Source: Parietaria judaica (Eukaryota; Streptophyta; Magnoliopsida; Rosales; Urticaceae). From it: a stretch of 64,000 bases of DNA. The first letter of the stretch is position 1. Each line of letters begins with the position of its first letter. Shown here piece by piece: positions 1 to 11,403 of the stretch. The notes under the pieces are model-generated. The model did not search any database. It was not told the DNA's origin and was given only the letters and a program-made list of their open reading frames with translations. The translations under genes and the position numbers were made by a program. The DNA lies in the NCBI GenBank assembly GCA_954871525.1, contig OX940865.1, forward strand, positions 15,886,606-15,950,605. The letters are read 5' to 3'.

Positions 1-1244
1 CAAATTTGGAATAGGAAGCCGTATAATCTTATGTACTTTAAGATATTTTTGCTTGTATTTACCCTTTCATTTTTTATACTTTTGTACAATATAGTATATA
101 CTTTGTAATTACCACTTATACTATTTTATTACGTAATAAATATGATTGAAATTAAATCAATATATCTAAAATAATTTTTCACAAAAACCTTATCACATGG
201 ATACTGTTAATGGATGGCATGGCTCGAAGTAACGGCGAAATTTAGAAATTAATGAATTGAGAATTTTCGGTCCAATTTTGAGAACATAAAATGGGACTGG
301 ATTTGACTAATGGAAACTAATAAATTCCCGGTTCTGTTTTTTTTTTTAATATATTTTATTTTCTACTAATATATATATATATATATGATACAAATATTAT
401 AATCCAAGTTCATTGAAAGGAATTCGATCGGGTTTAAACCCTTAAAATACCAATTTGTTGCGGTGCTGGAAAATGTGGATGAACCCTAAACAAAAAGTCT
501 GACATTATTGCATATTGACCACTATTATCAAAGATTAATATTTTATTAGAATGCTTATTGAACATCCAACTATTTACTTAGTTTTATGCCACTAAAATAT
601 TGATCGCTTACTGTAGGAGCAGAAACCCCTTGACCGAACAAAAGTTCTTGTTGGTACCAATCATTATTTAATTTCGAACTAATTATATACGGTAATGAAT
701 GGCTTAATTATAATTTAAATAGGGCATCGTATTCCTAAACGGGGTAGTGAAAGTTGTGAAATTTGTGTTTCTGATTAGTTTTATCCCATGTGTTTTTATA
801 GTTGTCAGAGTTTTTATATATATATATGTACAACTCAAATTAAATTTTTTCACGTTATGAAATTTCTCATGTTAAATAATACTTCAGTTTTATATATGTA
901 TTAACGTTAACGAAGAGATATAAAAAAATAAAAAAAAACAAGCGAAAATATAATTTTTACAATTTTGGGTATTTGTTAAGTGTAATTGAAAGCTTGAAAT
1001 AGGTCACACTATTTTGAATAAACTCAAGTTCTTTTACCGCAATTATGCCTTATTTAATAAGACTTGATTTAATTATATCATGAATGGCTTGCACGTCGCC
1101 AAAGTGGTGCTCTTCCACAATTCAAACATGATATTCCTTTTTTTCTTCTTCTCATATAATGTATATACAAACTATATAGCTAGCTTCCTCTCTTAATTAG
1201 CTATATATTATTGGTGAGCTTGTAGCATCGAGAGAGAGAGAGAG
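1..1244. other. AT-rich upstream region, no gene seen
   Basis: No coding exon or RNA gene can be supported here. The DNA is AT-rich with short TA runs. The last 100 bases hold TATA-like sequence and a short GA run just before the start codon at 1245, so the promoter and leader of the Pollen Ole e 1 gene lie here. Confidence 0.6.
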
Positions 1245-1434
1245 ATGGAAAAAGCTATGGTGGTTTTGATGATGGCAACATCAATGTTGGTTGGATGCAG
1301 TTTGGCTTACAATAATGAGGAGAAGAAAGTGAAGCTGGAATCTGATGAGATTTATGTGGGAGGGAAGGTGCTTTGTCAAGACTGCACACAAGGCTGGAAT
1401 CAGTGGATTAATGGGGCCAATCCCATCAAAGGTA

Positions 1435-1526
<92 letters not shown>

Positions 1527-2415
1527 AAACTTCAATTTGTATGCCCGGACAGCATGTGTTTTTAAAAAAGTACCCGAATTTGTTAAATTAGAAAACTATG
1601 CCCCAAAAGTGTTTATTGTAAAGACAAAAAGTGTTTATATATACATTAACAGTTTTTGGAGCATATTTTCAAGTGTTTAAAAGTGTTTAAAAGTGTTTAT
1701 GTAAAGACAAAAAGTGTGTTGGAGGCATAGTTTTGTAATTTAACAAACTCGGGTACTTTTTCGAAAACACATGCTCTACCGGGCATACAAACTGAAGTTT
1801 CCCTATATATATATATATATATGAAAATTATGTTTTATTCTTCTTAGAGTATATGACCCTAATATGTTTTTTGAATGGACAAAGGAAATATTAGATATGT
1901 CTGTGTTGATATTAATTTTGTTATACGTGTACAACTTCTTGAATAAACATTTTTTTTATATATAAATATATAGTTTTCGTGTTACTTTCATGTGAGTCAT
2001 GGACTTAATTTTAACGGAAATGTATTAGAATTCATCACGGTAAGCCTTTTTTGTGGTTATTTTGGCAGGCAGCGTGGTGGCCATCACGTGCATGGACGAG
2101 AGGAACCACGTGGTGCGCTACGCGCGCGACGAGACCGACATTAATGGCCAGTTCGACTTCAGTGTGCCGATGATGTGTGAATCCACTGGCAAGCGGATCG
2201 ACCCGAAGCGGTGCACGGCCAGGCTTGTTTCCTCACCCGACCCGAGTTGCAACGTCCTCACGAACTTCGGCGGTGGACTCGTCGGTGTCGCCCTTGGCTG
2301 GCCGAGCTCGGTGTACCATGACATTGACACGCTCGGCCCCTTCTACTTTACCAGCCCGATGTGTGAGAAGCCGGAGCTCGACGAAGAGCGTGCTGATGCC
2401 GGCAATGGGTACTGA
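1245..2415 (+). CDS. Pollen Ole e 1 allergen/extensin family secreted protein
   Basis: Two exons, 1245-1431 and 2069-2415, joined at a GT-AG intron in phase 1, give 177 residues. Residues 1-21 form a hydrophobic signal peptide ([10 protein letters not shown] start). The mature part opens with the family hallmark of a short beta segment and paired cysteines ([13 protein letters not shown]), then a segment with the sense 'special conversion, added residue, new side chain' typical of the fold ([21 protein letters not shown]), and further cysteines at CESTGK, RCTARL and SCNVL. Family members are small secreted cell-wall or apoplastic proteins of pollen and other tissues; their biochemical role is mostly unknown. 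The exon-exon join restores the reading frame exactly (PIKG then SVVAITC). Exon 2 is GC-rich against an AT-rich intron. That intron carries a long TA microsatellite and a foldback element. The exact subfamily cannot be told. Confidence 0.85.
1437..1523. repeat. TA dinucleotide microsatellite in intron
   Basis: About 43 uninterrupted TA units lie a few bases after the donor site of the Ole e 1-type gene's only intron. If the intron were retained, the frame would run through it as alternating Ile-Tyr and stop at 1565. Confidence 0.95.
1523..1806. mobile_element. Foldback MITE in the Ole e 1 gene intron
   Basis: The first and last roughly 80 bases are near-perfect inverted copies. The left end reads TAGGGAAACTTCAATTTG and the complement of the right end reads TAGGGAAACTTCAGTTTG, with matching internal blocks (TATGCCCGG, CATGTGTTTT, AAAGTACCCGA). 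Both sides are TA runs, so a TA target duplication cannot be distinguished from the microsatellite. A Stowaway-like (TA-target) or similar non-autonomous element is the simplest reading; no coding is present. Confidence 0.75.
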
Positions 2416-4032
2416 AACTAAAGAATCGATGTAATTCTTGAAATCCAACCTGATTCAAAATGCGTATTTTAAGTGTTTGAGATACAATGGAAATTTATAT
2501 GTTAGGTTCAAAATTAATGTAGTATATATATATATATATATTATATTTCCTGTAAGGTTTGAACTCTTCTATGAAATTATTGACTCTTGACCCTGTAATT
2601 TTCTTTTAAACGAGTAAAATTATTCTTCATTTTTACTTACTAGTTAATTGACAATGTTTCATAATTAAATTTGTTTAGTTAAATATGAAATAGGATACAA
2701 ACAATTTACTGTTATGATAATATGATAAATGACATAAACACACGTATTTTTCATAGACATGTAATAAACACCGAATTAACTTTAATGTTAACAAATATTA
2801 CACATATGTAAAAGAATTTTGAGCTCGCGATATTTGTTCACGCAGTGCATAACCCAATGGAGATAACTTACTTTGCGGGTAATGATTGCAAAGACAATTT
2901 ATTACATTAAAATTATCCTTAAAGGATACGTAATTATACATAATTTTTAATTAACAAGGGATACAAACTCTTCTTCAAGACCAGAAGCATTTGGTGACCA
3001 ACTTTAACAAAACAAATATGGTGCTCGTCTCGGAAACGGCATTAGATGCTTCAATTATCGGACAATCAATCATCGGTATTTGAATAAAATCGTAAGACCC
3101 TCCGGCTTCTTTTTTTGTAGATTTTCTAAGTATTTTCGTGTTGATTGTTAACCACAACTAGCTTTTTGACTAATAAACGTTGGTGGAAATCCCAATTAAT
3201 TCTCAACGGGTAGAAGATCTTGTCTAACTGATTATCTCTTTATAACTATGATTAGGGCAAACACTTTGGGCACGAATTAAGTCTTCTGGGAGAATCCGTC
3301 AAGAGATTCGGCTGTACGATATATTATTCCGGTAAATCCTCCAACAACCTCATCCAGTCCTGATTTGACAATCAAATAACAAACAATAAATGCTCTTTAT
3401 GATTCAAAGTCATAATGTTGATTGTAAATCAAATCGAATTCCCACGGCTAGGGGATCTCGTCCAGCTGCACAAGTTGTCTTGATTCTGATTACCGGAATC
3501 ATGCCCCGATCTTTTTGATTAATTGAGCCACCAATTCTATGTGCAGACATATAAGACAAGTCTTCCTTAGCGAATCTGTCATCTAAATAAATGCGAAGCA
3601 ATGTTCAACAATGAATCTACACATGTGCTACATGAAATAATAAAACGGAACGCAAATCGCAAAATACAATCCAATGTTCTTACAACATACAAATTAGAGT
3701 TTATTAGGGTTATTTATACAAACATACAATGTATATAATGGCTCGGACCGATTAATTTCCGAAGCTTTGGCAAAACAAAAAAATAATAATATTAGGCTTG
3801 TTTAAATTGTGTTGAGATTTTTATTATTATTAAGATATTACATAATCTGAGGTCTTTTAAAAAGATATTTATATATATAGTACTTTTTGCACATCTTTAT
3901 AAGAGGTTATAAGGTGATCATATACCAATTACCAAATGCATATTTTTATTTATCGAAATTAATTAATTATTTTTATAAAGATAATAAATTAAAGGGTAAT
4001 ATTTATGATAAATCATTTATTAAAAAAAATTC
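2416..4032. other. Intergenic, no gene seen
   Basis: This is AT-rich DNA between the Ole e 1-type gene and the helicase. Two somewhat GC-richer patches (about 2970-3160 and 3410-3600) have short open frames on the minus strand but match no family I recognise and lack splice or start context. They may be old transposon remains. Confidence 0.5.
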
Positions 4033-4040
4033 TATAAATA
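4033..4040 (+). promoter_or_regulatory. TATA box of the RH38-like helicase
   Basis: TATAAATA followed by GAGAGG lies 68 bases before the start codon at 4108. That spacing is normal for a plant TATA box with a short leader. Confidence 0.6.
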
Positions 4041-4107
4041 GAGAGGTGTCAAAATAACAAAGAGCGTTCGAAGTTAAGCTACTCTTTCAGTCAACTCCTC
4101 ATCATCA

Positions 4108-6364
4108 ATGGATTCCTCGCCGACCAAGCCATCCGAAGAAGCGCCGGCGCCGGCGCCGGAGCCGGCGGCGAAGAGAGAACTCTGGGCTGATATAGCTGAG
4201 GAGCCGACGCCGGAGCCGGACGCGGAGTCGAGCTCCTCCTCGCTGGAAAAGACCACGGCGAGCCTCGCGATCGACGAGGACAAGAAGAAGATCACCGAGA
4301 TCCTCGACGAGCCGGAGGATTCGAACATCAAGAAGGTAAGCTTGAGAGGAAAGACGAAAGCTAGGGTTTTTAAATGGCTTCGGATTTCGATTTCTGATTC
4401 GAGGTTTTCTAGGTCACGTCTTCGCATTACGATTCGGCCGCGAGATTCGAGGACCTGAAACTCTCGCCGGAGCTTCTCCAAGCTTTAAAAGTGGACATGC
4501 GGTTTCAACGGCCGAGCAAGATCCAGGCGATCTCGCTGCCGATGATCCTGGAGGAGCCCTTTCGGGATTTGGTCGCGCAGGCTCACAATGGCTCGGGGAA
4601 GACGACCTGCTTCGTCCTGGGAATGCTCTCTCGCGTGGATCCCACGGTTAAAGCTCCTCAAGCCATCTGCGTTTGCCCCACCAGAGAGCTCGCCATTCAG
4701 GTCATTTTTTCGATGAATTTCAACCTAATGGGCACGGTGTAGATTACGGTAACGGAAATTGTAGAAGAAAGCAAGATCCGGTGAGAAAATAAGAAGGAGT
4801 ATTAAGTATATGGACTATTCAATCACCGTCGAATTGAAGTAATAAAAAAGAAAGAGAAGATGAAGTTTGCTTGGCGTTTGCGTTTTAGGAATATGAACTA
4901 CTATCCGAGGGTAGTGTGATTGAAAATACTTTTGGTTGCAGAATCTGGAAGTTCTCCAGAAAATGGGAAAGTACACGGGTATCACATCAGAGCTTGCGGT
5001 TCCCATGGGAATGGAGAGCCGAGATCTGCCAATTCAGAAGCGGGCACCCGTTTCTGCCCAAGTGATAATTGGCACTCCGGGAACGATTAAGAAGTGGATG
5101 TCATTTAGAAAGCTCGGTGTTAGCAGGGTGAAGATCCTTGTTTTTGACGAAGCCGATCACATGCTTGCGGAGGTAATTCGGAGTTGACTTAATTTTTCTT
5201 CTATCAAGGGTTGATTGATTTATAAATTTACCTGATGACCTCTGAAATCCCGCAGGATGGTTTTAAAGACGACTCGTTACGGATAAAAAAAGAAATTGAT
5301 AAGACGAGCTCCCACTGTCAGGTTTGTCAACTGATTTTGGCTCGTTGCTTAACTAAGATGATAACTGGTTCCGTTTAACAGTATTTGGCAAAATATTCTA
5401 TTACTTTAGTAGAACTTGGTCTCTGTGTTTCTTTTCTCTTTTCTCTTTTGTCATAATGTTCTCATCTGTGTCTCAGGTGCTTCTATTCTCTGCAACTTTC
5501 AACGAGACGGTTAAGAACTTCATTACGAGGGTTACGAGAGAAGACCATAACGCAATATTTGTTAAGAAGGAGGACTTGGCTCTCGAGTCCATTAAGCAGT
5601 ACAAGGTCAACTGCCCGGATGAGTTGACAAAGATTCAGATCATTAAGGAGAGGATCTTCGATCTCGGCGAGAATATAGGGCAGAGAATCATTTTTGTGCG
5701 GACTCGAAATAGCGCAGGAATGCTTCATAGGGAATTAACCGAGGATGGGTATGCCGTTACGACGATCCACGGCGCGACCACCCCAGAAGATCGCGATAAG
5801 ATTGTGAAAGAATTTAGAGACGGGCTTACTCAAGTGCTCATTTCAACTGATTTACTTGCTCGGGGATTTGATCAGCAACAGGTAATCTCTCATTTTTTCC
5901 TTATATAATTTTAATTAAGGGTGAAAATGATAACGGATTTCTTTTTTTATAGTGTTATTATTTGCTTACATTCTCAATAACCGAACATTATGGTTTTGGT
6001 GTAGATTAATTGTGTCGTCAACTACGACCTTCCTGCAAAGCACGACACCGGAGAACCGGACTACGAGGTCTACCTTCACAGGGTCGGCCGGGCAGGACGA
6101 TTTGGAAATAAGGGTAAGTTTTGTTTAATTTGAAAACCAGTAATTATCTAAATATTATCTTGGAAACGAAATTTACAAACTCTTGATCTAAAAAGCTGTG
6201 TTCTTGTGATTAATATTGCAGGAGCTGTGTTCAACCTCATTTGCGGCGCGAAAGACGAGAAAGTCATGAGGAAGATCGAGCTCTACTTTCAGAAGGATAC
6301 GGCCGAGGTCAAGAACACCGAGGAAGACTTCGAGAAGGCACTGAAGCAGGCAGGCTTGCTCTGA
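4108..6364 (+). CDS. RH38: DEAD-box ATP-dependent RNA helicase 38 (LOS4-type)
   Basis: Seven exons (4108-4335, 4413-4700, 4942-5172, 5256-5321, 5477-5881, 6005-6113, 6222-6364) join in frame to 489 residues, close to the roughly 496 of Arabidopsis RH38/LOS4. All core motifs are visible: Q motif FQRPSKIQ (107-114), Walker A HNGSGKT with K139, [16 protein letters not shown] at 241-244, SAT at 276-278, [10 protein letters not shown] before residue 406, and [10 protein letters not shown] at 431-440. The Ala/Pro/Glu-rich N-terminus with ELWADIAEE and the phrase [11 protein letters not shown] are typical of this subfamily. The family (yeast Dbp5) remodels mRNPs at the nuclear pore to export mRNA; LOS4 is also needed for cold and heat response. 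There is no truncation or frameshift. Function is inferred from family membership. Confidence 0.95.
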
Positions 6365-6654
6365 GTTTGGTGTTAGTTTGGCGTTGAATTTTTACCTTCT
6401 TTGAGAATGTTAATATTGTGTTGAGATTTTGATTTTCCTGTCCTATATTTTTATCTCTTTCAAATTATACTAGAATTTATTCAAATATTTTACCTTTGTG
6501 AAATATCTCTCAGAAATTACCGGAAAACCTACAATTTATGCAATATTGTTGAAATTAAGGAGTAGCTGATATACAACAATTTTTTTTTTTTTTAAAAGAC
6601 AATTTCATATGTTATACTAAGAGCACAAATTAGTAGAAAAAATTAATTTTATTA
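6365..6654. other. 3' flank of the helicase gene
   Basis: AT-rich sequence holding the 3' untranslated region of the helicase (T-rich, AATATT-like runs). Nothing else is recognised. Confidence 0.5.
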
Positions 6655-6663
6655 TTTTACTTT

Positions 6664-7109
6664 AGAGTTAAGGACAGCGAAAATACTTGACCAAAGAACC
6701 TTCGTATACTCAAAGTTTAAAAGTATGGTACAAGTATTTAAAGTTAAATTTGAGGTGTTGACCACTCTATTCTTGTAAGTATCTAATTTATTATTTGTCG
6801 TTGTTTAATCTGTTTTGTTAAGTGTAATCATTAGGGGTTTAATTAGTTGTATTAAATAGTATTAGTTAGGGTTTAATTCGTTGTTTTGTCGTAAACGAGG
6901 CCGATTTGGGCTCGTCCTCGTGTTAAAATTTGCTATGTCAGCAATTCATGTTTATTCACGTGGCTAGAGTTAACGGGTAAGTTAATTGCGTTACGATACT
7001 GGAGTGGTCAACGCTCTAAATTTGACTTTAAGTATTTTTGCCGTCATTTTTAAACTTTAGGTGCACAAGAGGTTTTTTAGCCGAAAAATATTTTTGCCGC
7101 CATTGACCC
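6664..7109. mobile_element. Mutator-type MITE with 9-bp target duplication (copy 1)
   Basis: A non-coding foldback element of 446 bp. The left end reads AGAGTTAAGGACAGCGAAAA and the complement of the right end GGGTCAATGGCGGCAAAAA. Long inner arms also pair (for example GAGTGGTCAAC against GTTGACCACTC). The 9-bp sequence TTTTACTTT flanks it directly at 6655-6663 and 7110-7118. A 9-bp duplication is the Mutator/MULE signature. The ends resemble those of the elements at 7514 and 8082, so this is an older, diverged member of that group. Confidence 0.8.
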
Positions 7110-7513
7110 TTTTACTTTATAATATATGTAATGCTATCAAGTATCAACGATAAATCAGCAAAATTCAGTCGATAGAAATTGGTAGCGGACATATCAATGA
7201 AATCAGTATCAGTATTTCAAATAAAAAACTTCATTTATTTTGAGAAATGTCCCCAATTAACTAGTGTTCTTTCAAGATTCTAAATATCGATATCGTTTCG
7301 CACTCTCCAATGTACATATATATCGCTTGCCGATACCGATACCGATACCGATGAATAAATCTGAAGAAATGGATATATCGCTTGCTGATAATACCGCATA
7401 AATTTCACCGGAAATCGCTTGCCTATCGAAACATCGACGGATATTACGGAAATTATTTTTTAGTATTTGAGTCATATTTTTATATAGTTTCTAAATTACT
7501 TATTTAATAAATA

Positions 7514-7982
7514 GGGTAAATGACGGCAAAAATACTCAAAGTTTGGGCAAAGAACCCCTCGGGTACCCAAAGTTTAAAAGTGGTGGTAAAAATACCTAAA
7601 TTCAAATTTGAGGAGTTGACCACTCCATTCTTGTAACGCCGTTTACTTACCCGTTAACTCTGGCCACGCGGAAAAATGTAAGTTGCTGAAATAACAATTT
7701 TTGCCACGTGAACGAGCCCACGTATCCCTCGTTTATGACAAAACAAATAATTAAACCCTTGATTACTACTATTTAATACAACTGATTGAACCCCTAATTA
7801 TTACAGTTAACAAAACAGATTTATCCACGTGGGCAGAGTTAGCGGGTAAGTTAACGGCGCTATGAGAATGGAGTGGTCAACTCCTCAAATTTGACTTTGG
7901 GTATTTTTGCCACCACGTTTAAACTTTGGGTACACGAGGGGTTCTTTGACCAAACTTTGGGTATTTTTGCCGTCATTAACCC
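7514..7982. mobile_element. Mutator-type MITE with 9-bp target duplication (copy 2)
   Basis: A foldback element with arms of about 155 bases. The left end reads GGGTAAATGACGGCAAAAA and the complement of the right end GGGTTAATGACGGCAAAAA. Inner blocks also pair (AGAACCCCTCG, GAGGAGTTGACCACTCCATTC). The 9-bp sequence TAATAAATA is shared by both flanks (7505-7513 and 7983-7991). No protein is encoded. The arms are more alike than those of the copy at 6664, so this insertion is probably younger. Confidence 0.85.
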
Positions 7983-8081
7983 TAATAAATATGATATGAT
8001 TATGGCATAGAAAACACACTCATATATCATTATATGACAGAAATAGCCATAACTCATAACATAATATCAGCATAACATAAA

Positions 8082-8623
8082 TGGTTAATCCCGGCAAAAG
8101 TACCAATACTTTTAAATAACGGACCAATAAGTTCCAATTCTTCTTTTTTCCCGGACAAAGTTTCAATTCTTTTGTTTTGTATCCCTATAGGCACCTCCGT
8201 TAAACTTTTTGTCCTCCAACGTTACTCACGCCACGTTAAAGTTTTATTTTTGTATTCCAATGCTTTTTTTTACCTGAATAAAGTTCTAATTCTCTTGTTT
8301 TGTCTTCTTATATCACTTTCGTGAAAATTCCAAACCATGGATTATGTCGTTTTCGCCGTTGAATTAAAAAGTAATTTTGCTCCCTTTTAAGTACATATCC
8401 ACGATTATGTTTGATCATCCAATTTTCCGAAGGCTAATTTACTCCGGAAATGTGGATAAAATTTTGTAACGGTGGCATGATTAAGAGTGGAGGACGATTT
8501 TTTTCACGGAGGTACCAATAGAGACACAAAACTAAAGAATTGGAACTTGGTCCGGGCAATAAAAAGAATTGGAATTTATTGGTCATTTTTTAAATGTATT
8601 GGTACTTTTGCCGAGATTAACCC
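8082..8623. mobile_element. Mutator-type MITE with 9-bp target duplication (copy 3, related family)
   Basis: The left end reads TGGTTAATCCCGGCAAAAGT and the complement of the right end GGGTTAATCTCGGCAAAAGT. Arms of about 120 bases pair (ACCAATAC, CCAATAAGTTCCAATTCTT, CACCTCCGT). The flanks share TAACATAAA (8073-8081 and 8624-8632). The terminal motif GGTTAAT..CGGCAAAA matches the two elements to its left, while the inside differs, so it belongs to a sister family mobilised by a similar transposase. Confidence 0.85.
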
Positions 8624-8632
8624 TAACATAAA

Positions 8633-10019
8633 ATAAGCTAAGTACTATAATAAAGTCAAATTTTACGTGACATCCTATCGACCGCCGCATGACATGTTGT
8701 GGCGGATCATCCGCCACGTGCCACCTTTTTCTTTTCTTTTCGTTTTGACCTCGTGATGACAAGATTGATCTATCGTGATTTTGTTTTCACGTAGTAGAAT
8801 AAATTTTGGTTACTATGAGAAAATGTATTATGCATTGTCGTGGTCAAAAAGGATAAAAATACAGTCAATATCATTTGTCCCCATGTAAACTTCACGATAA
8901 ATAATCAACAAAACATTTTATTACTTTTGCCAAACTTTTTAATTTTATTTACTTTCTGCCATATACAAGTCTTACCGATATGTCAGTATAATTAAAATAC
9001 CAGCTTTTTTTTTTAAGTACAAAATATATTCGCAGTAAGTAAGAATAAGTGACACTACCGGCCACAATATTGGCATAAATACCTGAACTACCACCATGGA
9101 TATAAACCAATAATACCATTATACACTTGACACAGACAAACTTTACAAATTGAAAACCATAAAATATACCAGTGATTTTACAAAACTGACCAACCAACAC
9201 AAATCTTTATAAATTCCTATCTACCTATAAATTAGCTACAAATACACATCTAACAATATAATACGCCTATAATTACTGCGAACTGGCAATTTCGGGAATC
9301 AGAAGCGGAGAAGCGACGGTACATTGGGACCGATAGCTCCAAACAATTTACGATAAGGGCGTCGGTATCTCGCCATAAATAGACGACCGGCGAAGGGCGT
9401 TTTAGTCACAAAAATTGGAACTCTCTGGACAGCGCTGTGTGAAGAAAAAGCAGGACAATAAAGCCTTTCAGAAGCTTCGTGAAGAAGAGTTCTTGGGATG
9501 AGCTGCTCGAGCTTAGTTGTCCGGCGTTGATGTATTCGTCTCCGCTAATCGCTACCGAGACGTTCACGGACGTCGAACCTGAAAAGTGGAAGAGTATTTT
9601 TACACTGATATTTGAAAGGAAAAATAAATTGCAGCTGTATACCCTAAATTTGTTGTGTCATCGCAGTTTTTCCCGTAAATTTTTATTTTTAGCAGTTTTC
9701 ATCCGAAAATATAACTGTAGTATTACACTAGAAATCAGTTTCGGGGTGTGTATAAGTAATATTTGTTGGGTTATTTTACTTTTGAAATGTTAATTTTTAA
9801 TTTTTAATTAGCCCCCAAAACGCAAGGCACTTAAGTTTTCCGTGAACGGTTATTGGTCGTCTTTCTCATTCGGTTAAGCTGTCCTAAATAAGCCAAAGAT
9901 TATAACCTAACCCGAAACATAAACAAAAATACATAATGAAACTGTCTGCTTTTAGCGATCATGGGTTCAAGTTGCTATATTTACAAATTTGGAGGGAAAT
10001 TACTACAAGAAGAGAGTTT
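8633..10019. other. Intergenic, GC-richer island of unknown nature at 9290-9610
   Basis: Most of this stretch is AT-rich without features. Positions 9290-9610 are clearly GC-richer. An open frame on the + strand (9479-9793, 104 residues) starts in this island with a codon-like stretch (MKKSSWDELLELSCPAL) and then runs into AT-rich, low-complexity sequence. I do not recognise it. It could be a short gene fragment or retroposed exon; no splice structure supports a full gene. Confidence 0.35.
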
Positions 10020-11356
10020 TTAACGGAAATGCGAAAACATGAAAATCTTGAAATAAAATAATGACTTACAATCATAGTTAGCCCACCCAAGCCTTTGATG
10101 GGCTAGATCGTAGACAACGATCTTGTCTTTAAGAACAATATCTGTTAGAAACACACCAAGATTATCATAAAACTCGATGAGCCATAAAACACGGAATTTT
10201 CCGAGACAATTAGTTAATTCTAATACAGATGAAAGCGTAGAAAAATATGTTACGTTTTTTAATGAACCGAATTGTTAACTCTAGAAGCCTCTTATAGAGG
10301 CTTAGACACTTCATTAACCTTAAACATAAATTACCCCTAATAAAAGAAAATACGAACTTCAAGACATAATACAACGGGTCTAAAATTAACATGAGTCATA
10401 CAATGATGACAATTTTTTTGACAATTTGAAAGCATAGAGTTGGAGCAAACCTCCCAAAATCGATATGCCTCCTTGACTCTTCAGAAAACCAATGCACCAC
10501 AAAGCAGCACCACCCTAAACAATAAAGTAATCAGTAATCAACAATAAAATACAGGAATATGCATAATTCACTGATTGGAACGGGGAAAGAACGCACCATG
10601 AAACCTTGATGTGTAAGATACTGTTCGGGTTTCAGCACCATGGAAGCACCACCCACAAAATTTAGACTCACTAGGGGAAATATGTCGTTTATGCTGAAAG
10701 AAAATAGACATACATAGATATGAGATCATAAGAACCAGAAATTATATATTCTATATATAGGGGTGAATTTTTTTACTGGTTTTCTGTTACTGGTTCACTA
10801 ACTAGGAGCTTATGGAGAAATCCTGGTCCCGAGTTCCATAAAACTTAACCAAGAAATTCCTGGTCCTGGATTGTTTATATGGTATTTATTTTAATATTCT
10901 TATACAGAATAATATTTGAAATCCTAGTTTAAGATCAGTATTTCCCGGTTTAATACAGATATTTACCACTTTTAAACCGGCATTTTTACAGGTCATACTG
11001 ACTTTTACCCTGTCCTGATTACTGGGTAACGAATGTACCGGTTTTTCCAAAACTGGTACAGGGACTGGAGGAATAATTTAGTTCCCAGTAAACAGGGACT
11101 GGAGGAATAATCATCAAATCCCCAGTTCCTGCTCCCTGTTTCACCCATATATTCTGCGTATATATGTATACACTGTATACACGCATATTTGGATCTATGA
11201 TATATGATAACAAACCTTGTAGGGACTACATAGCACTGGTTTCCTTTTGATACCATGGGAGTTGCAGTTTGTGCAACAGAATTTGTTACCTACACATTGG
11301 CACCAATTATAAATAAAATATATTATATTCAAGTATTGAACTAGAAATTTATCTAC

Positions 11357-11403
<47 letters not shown>

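Noticed and set aside
1281..1535. Open frame of alternating Tyr-Ile on the minus strand
   Set aside because: It is the translation of the TA microsatellite and the antisense of a real exon.
7272..7475. Minus-strand frame with repeated GIGIGIGK
   Set aside because: It is the product of a short CGATAC-type simple repeat in intergenic DNA; there is no gene structure.
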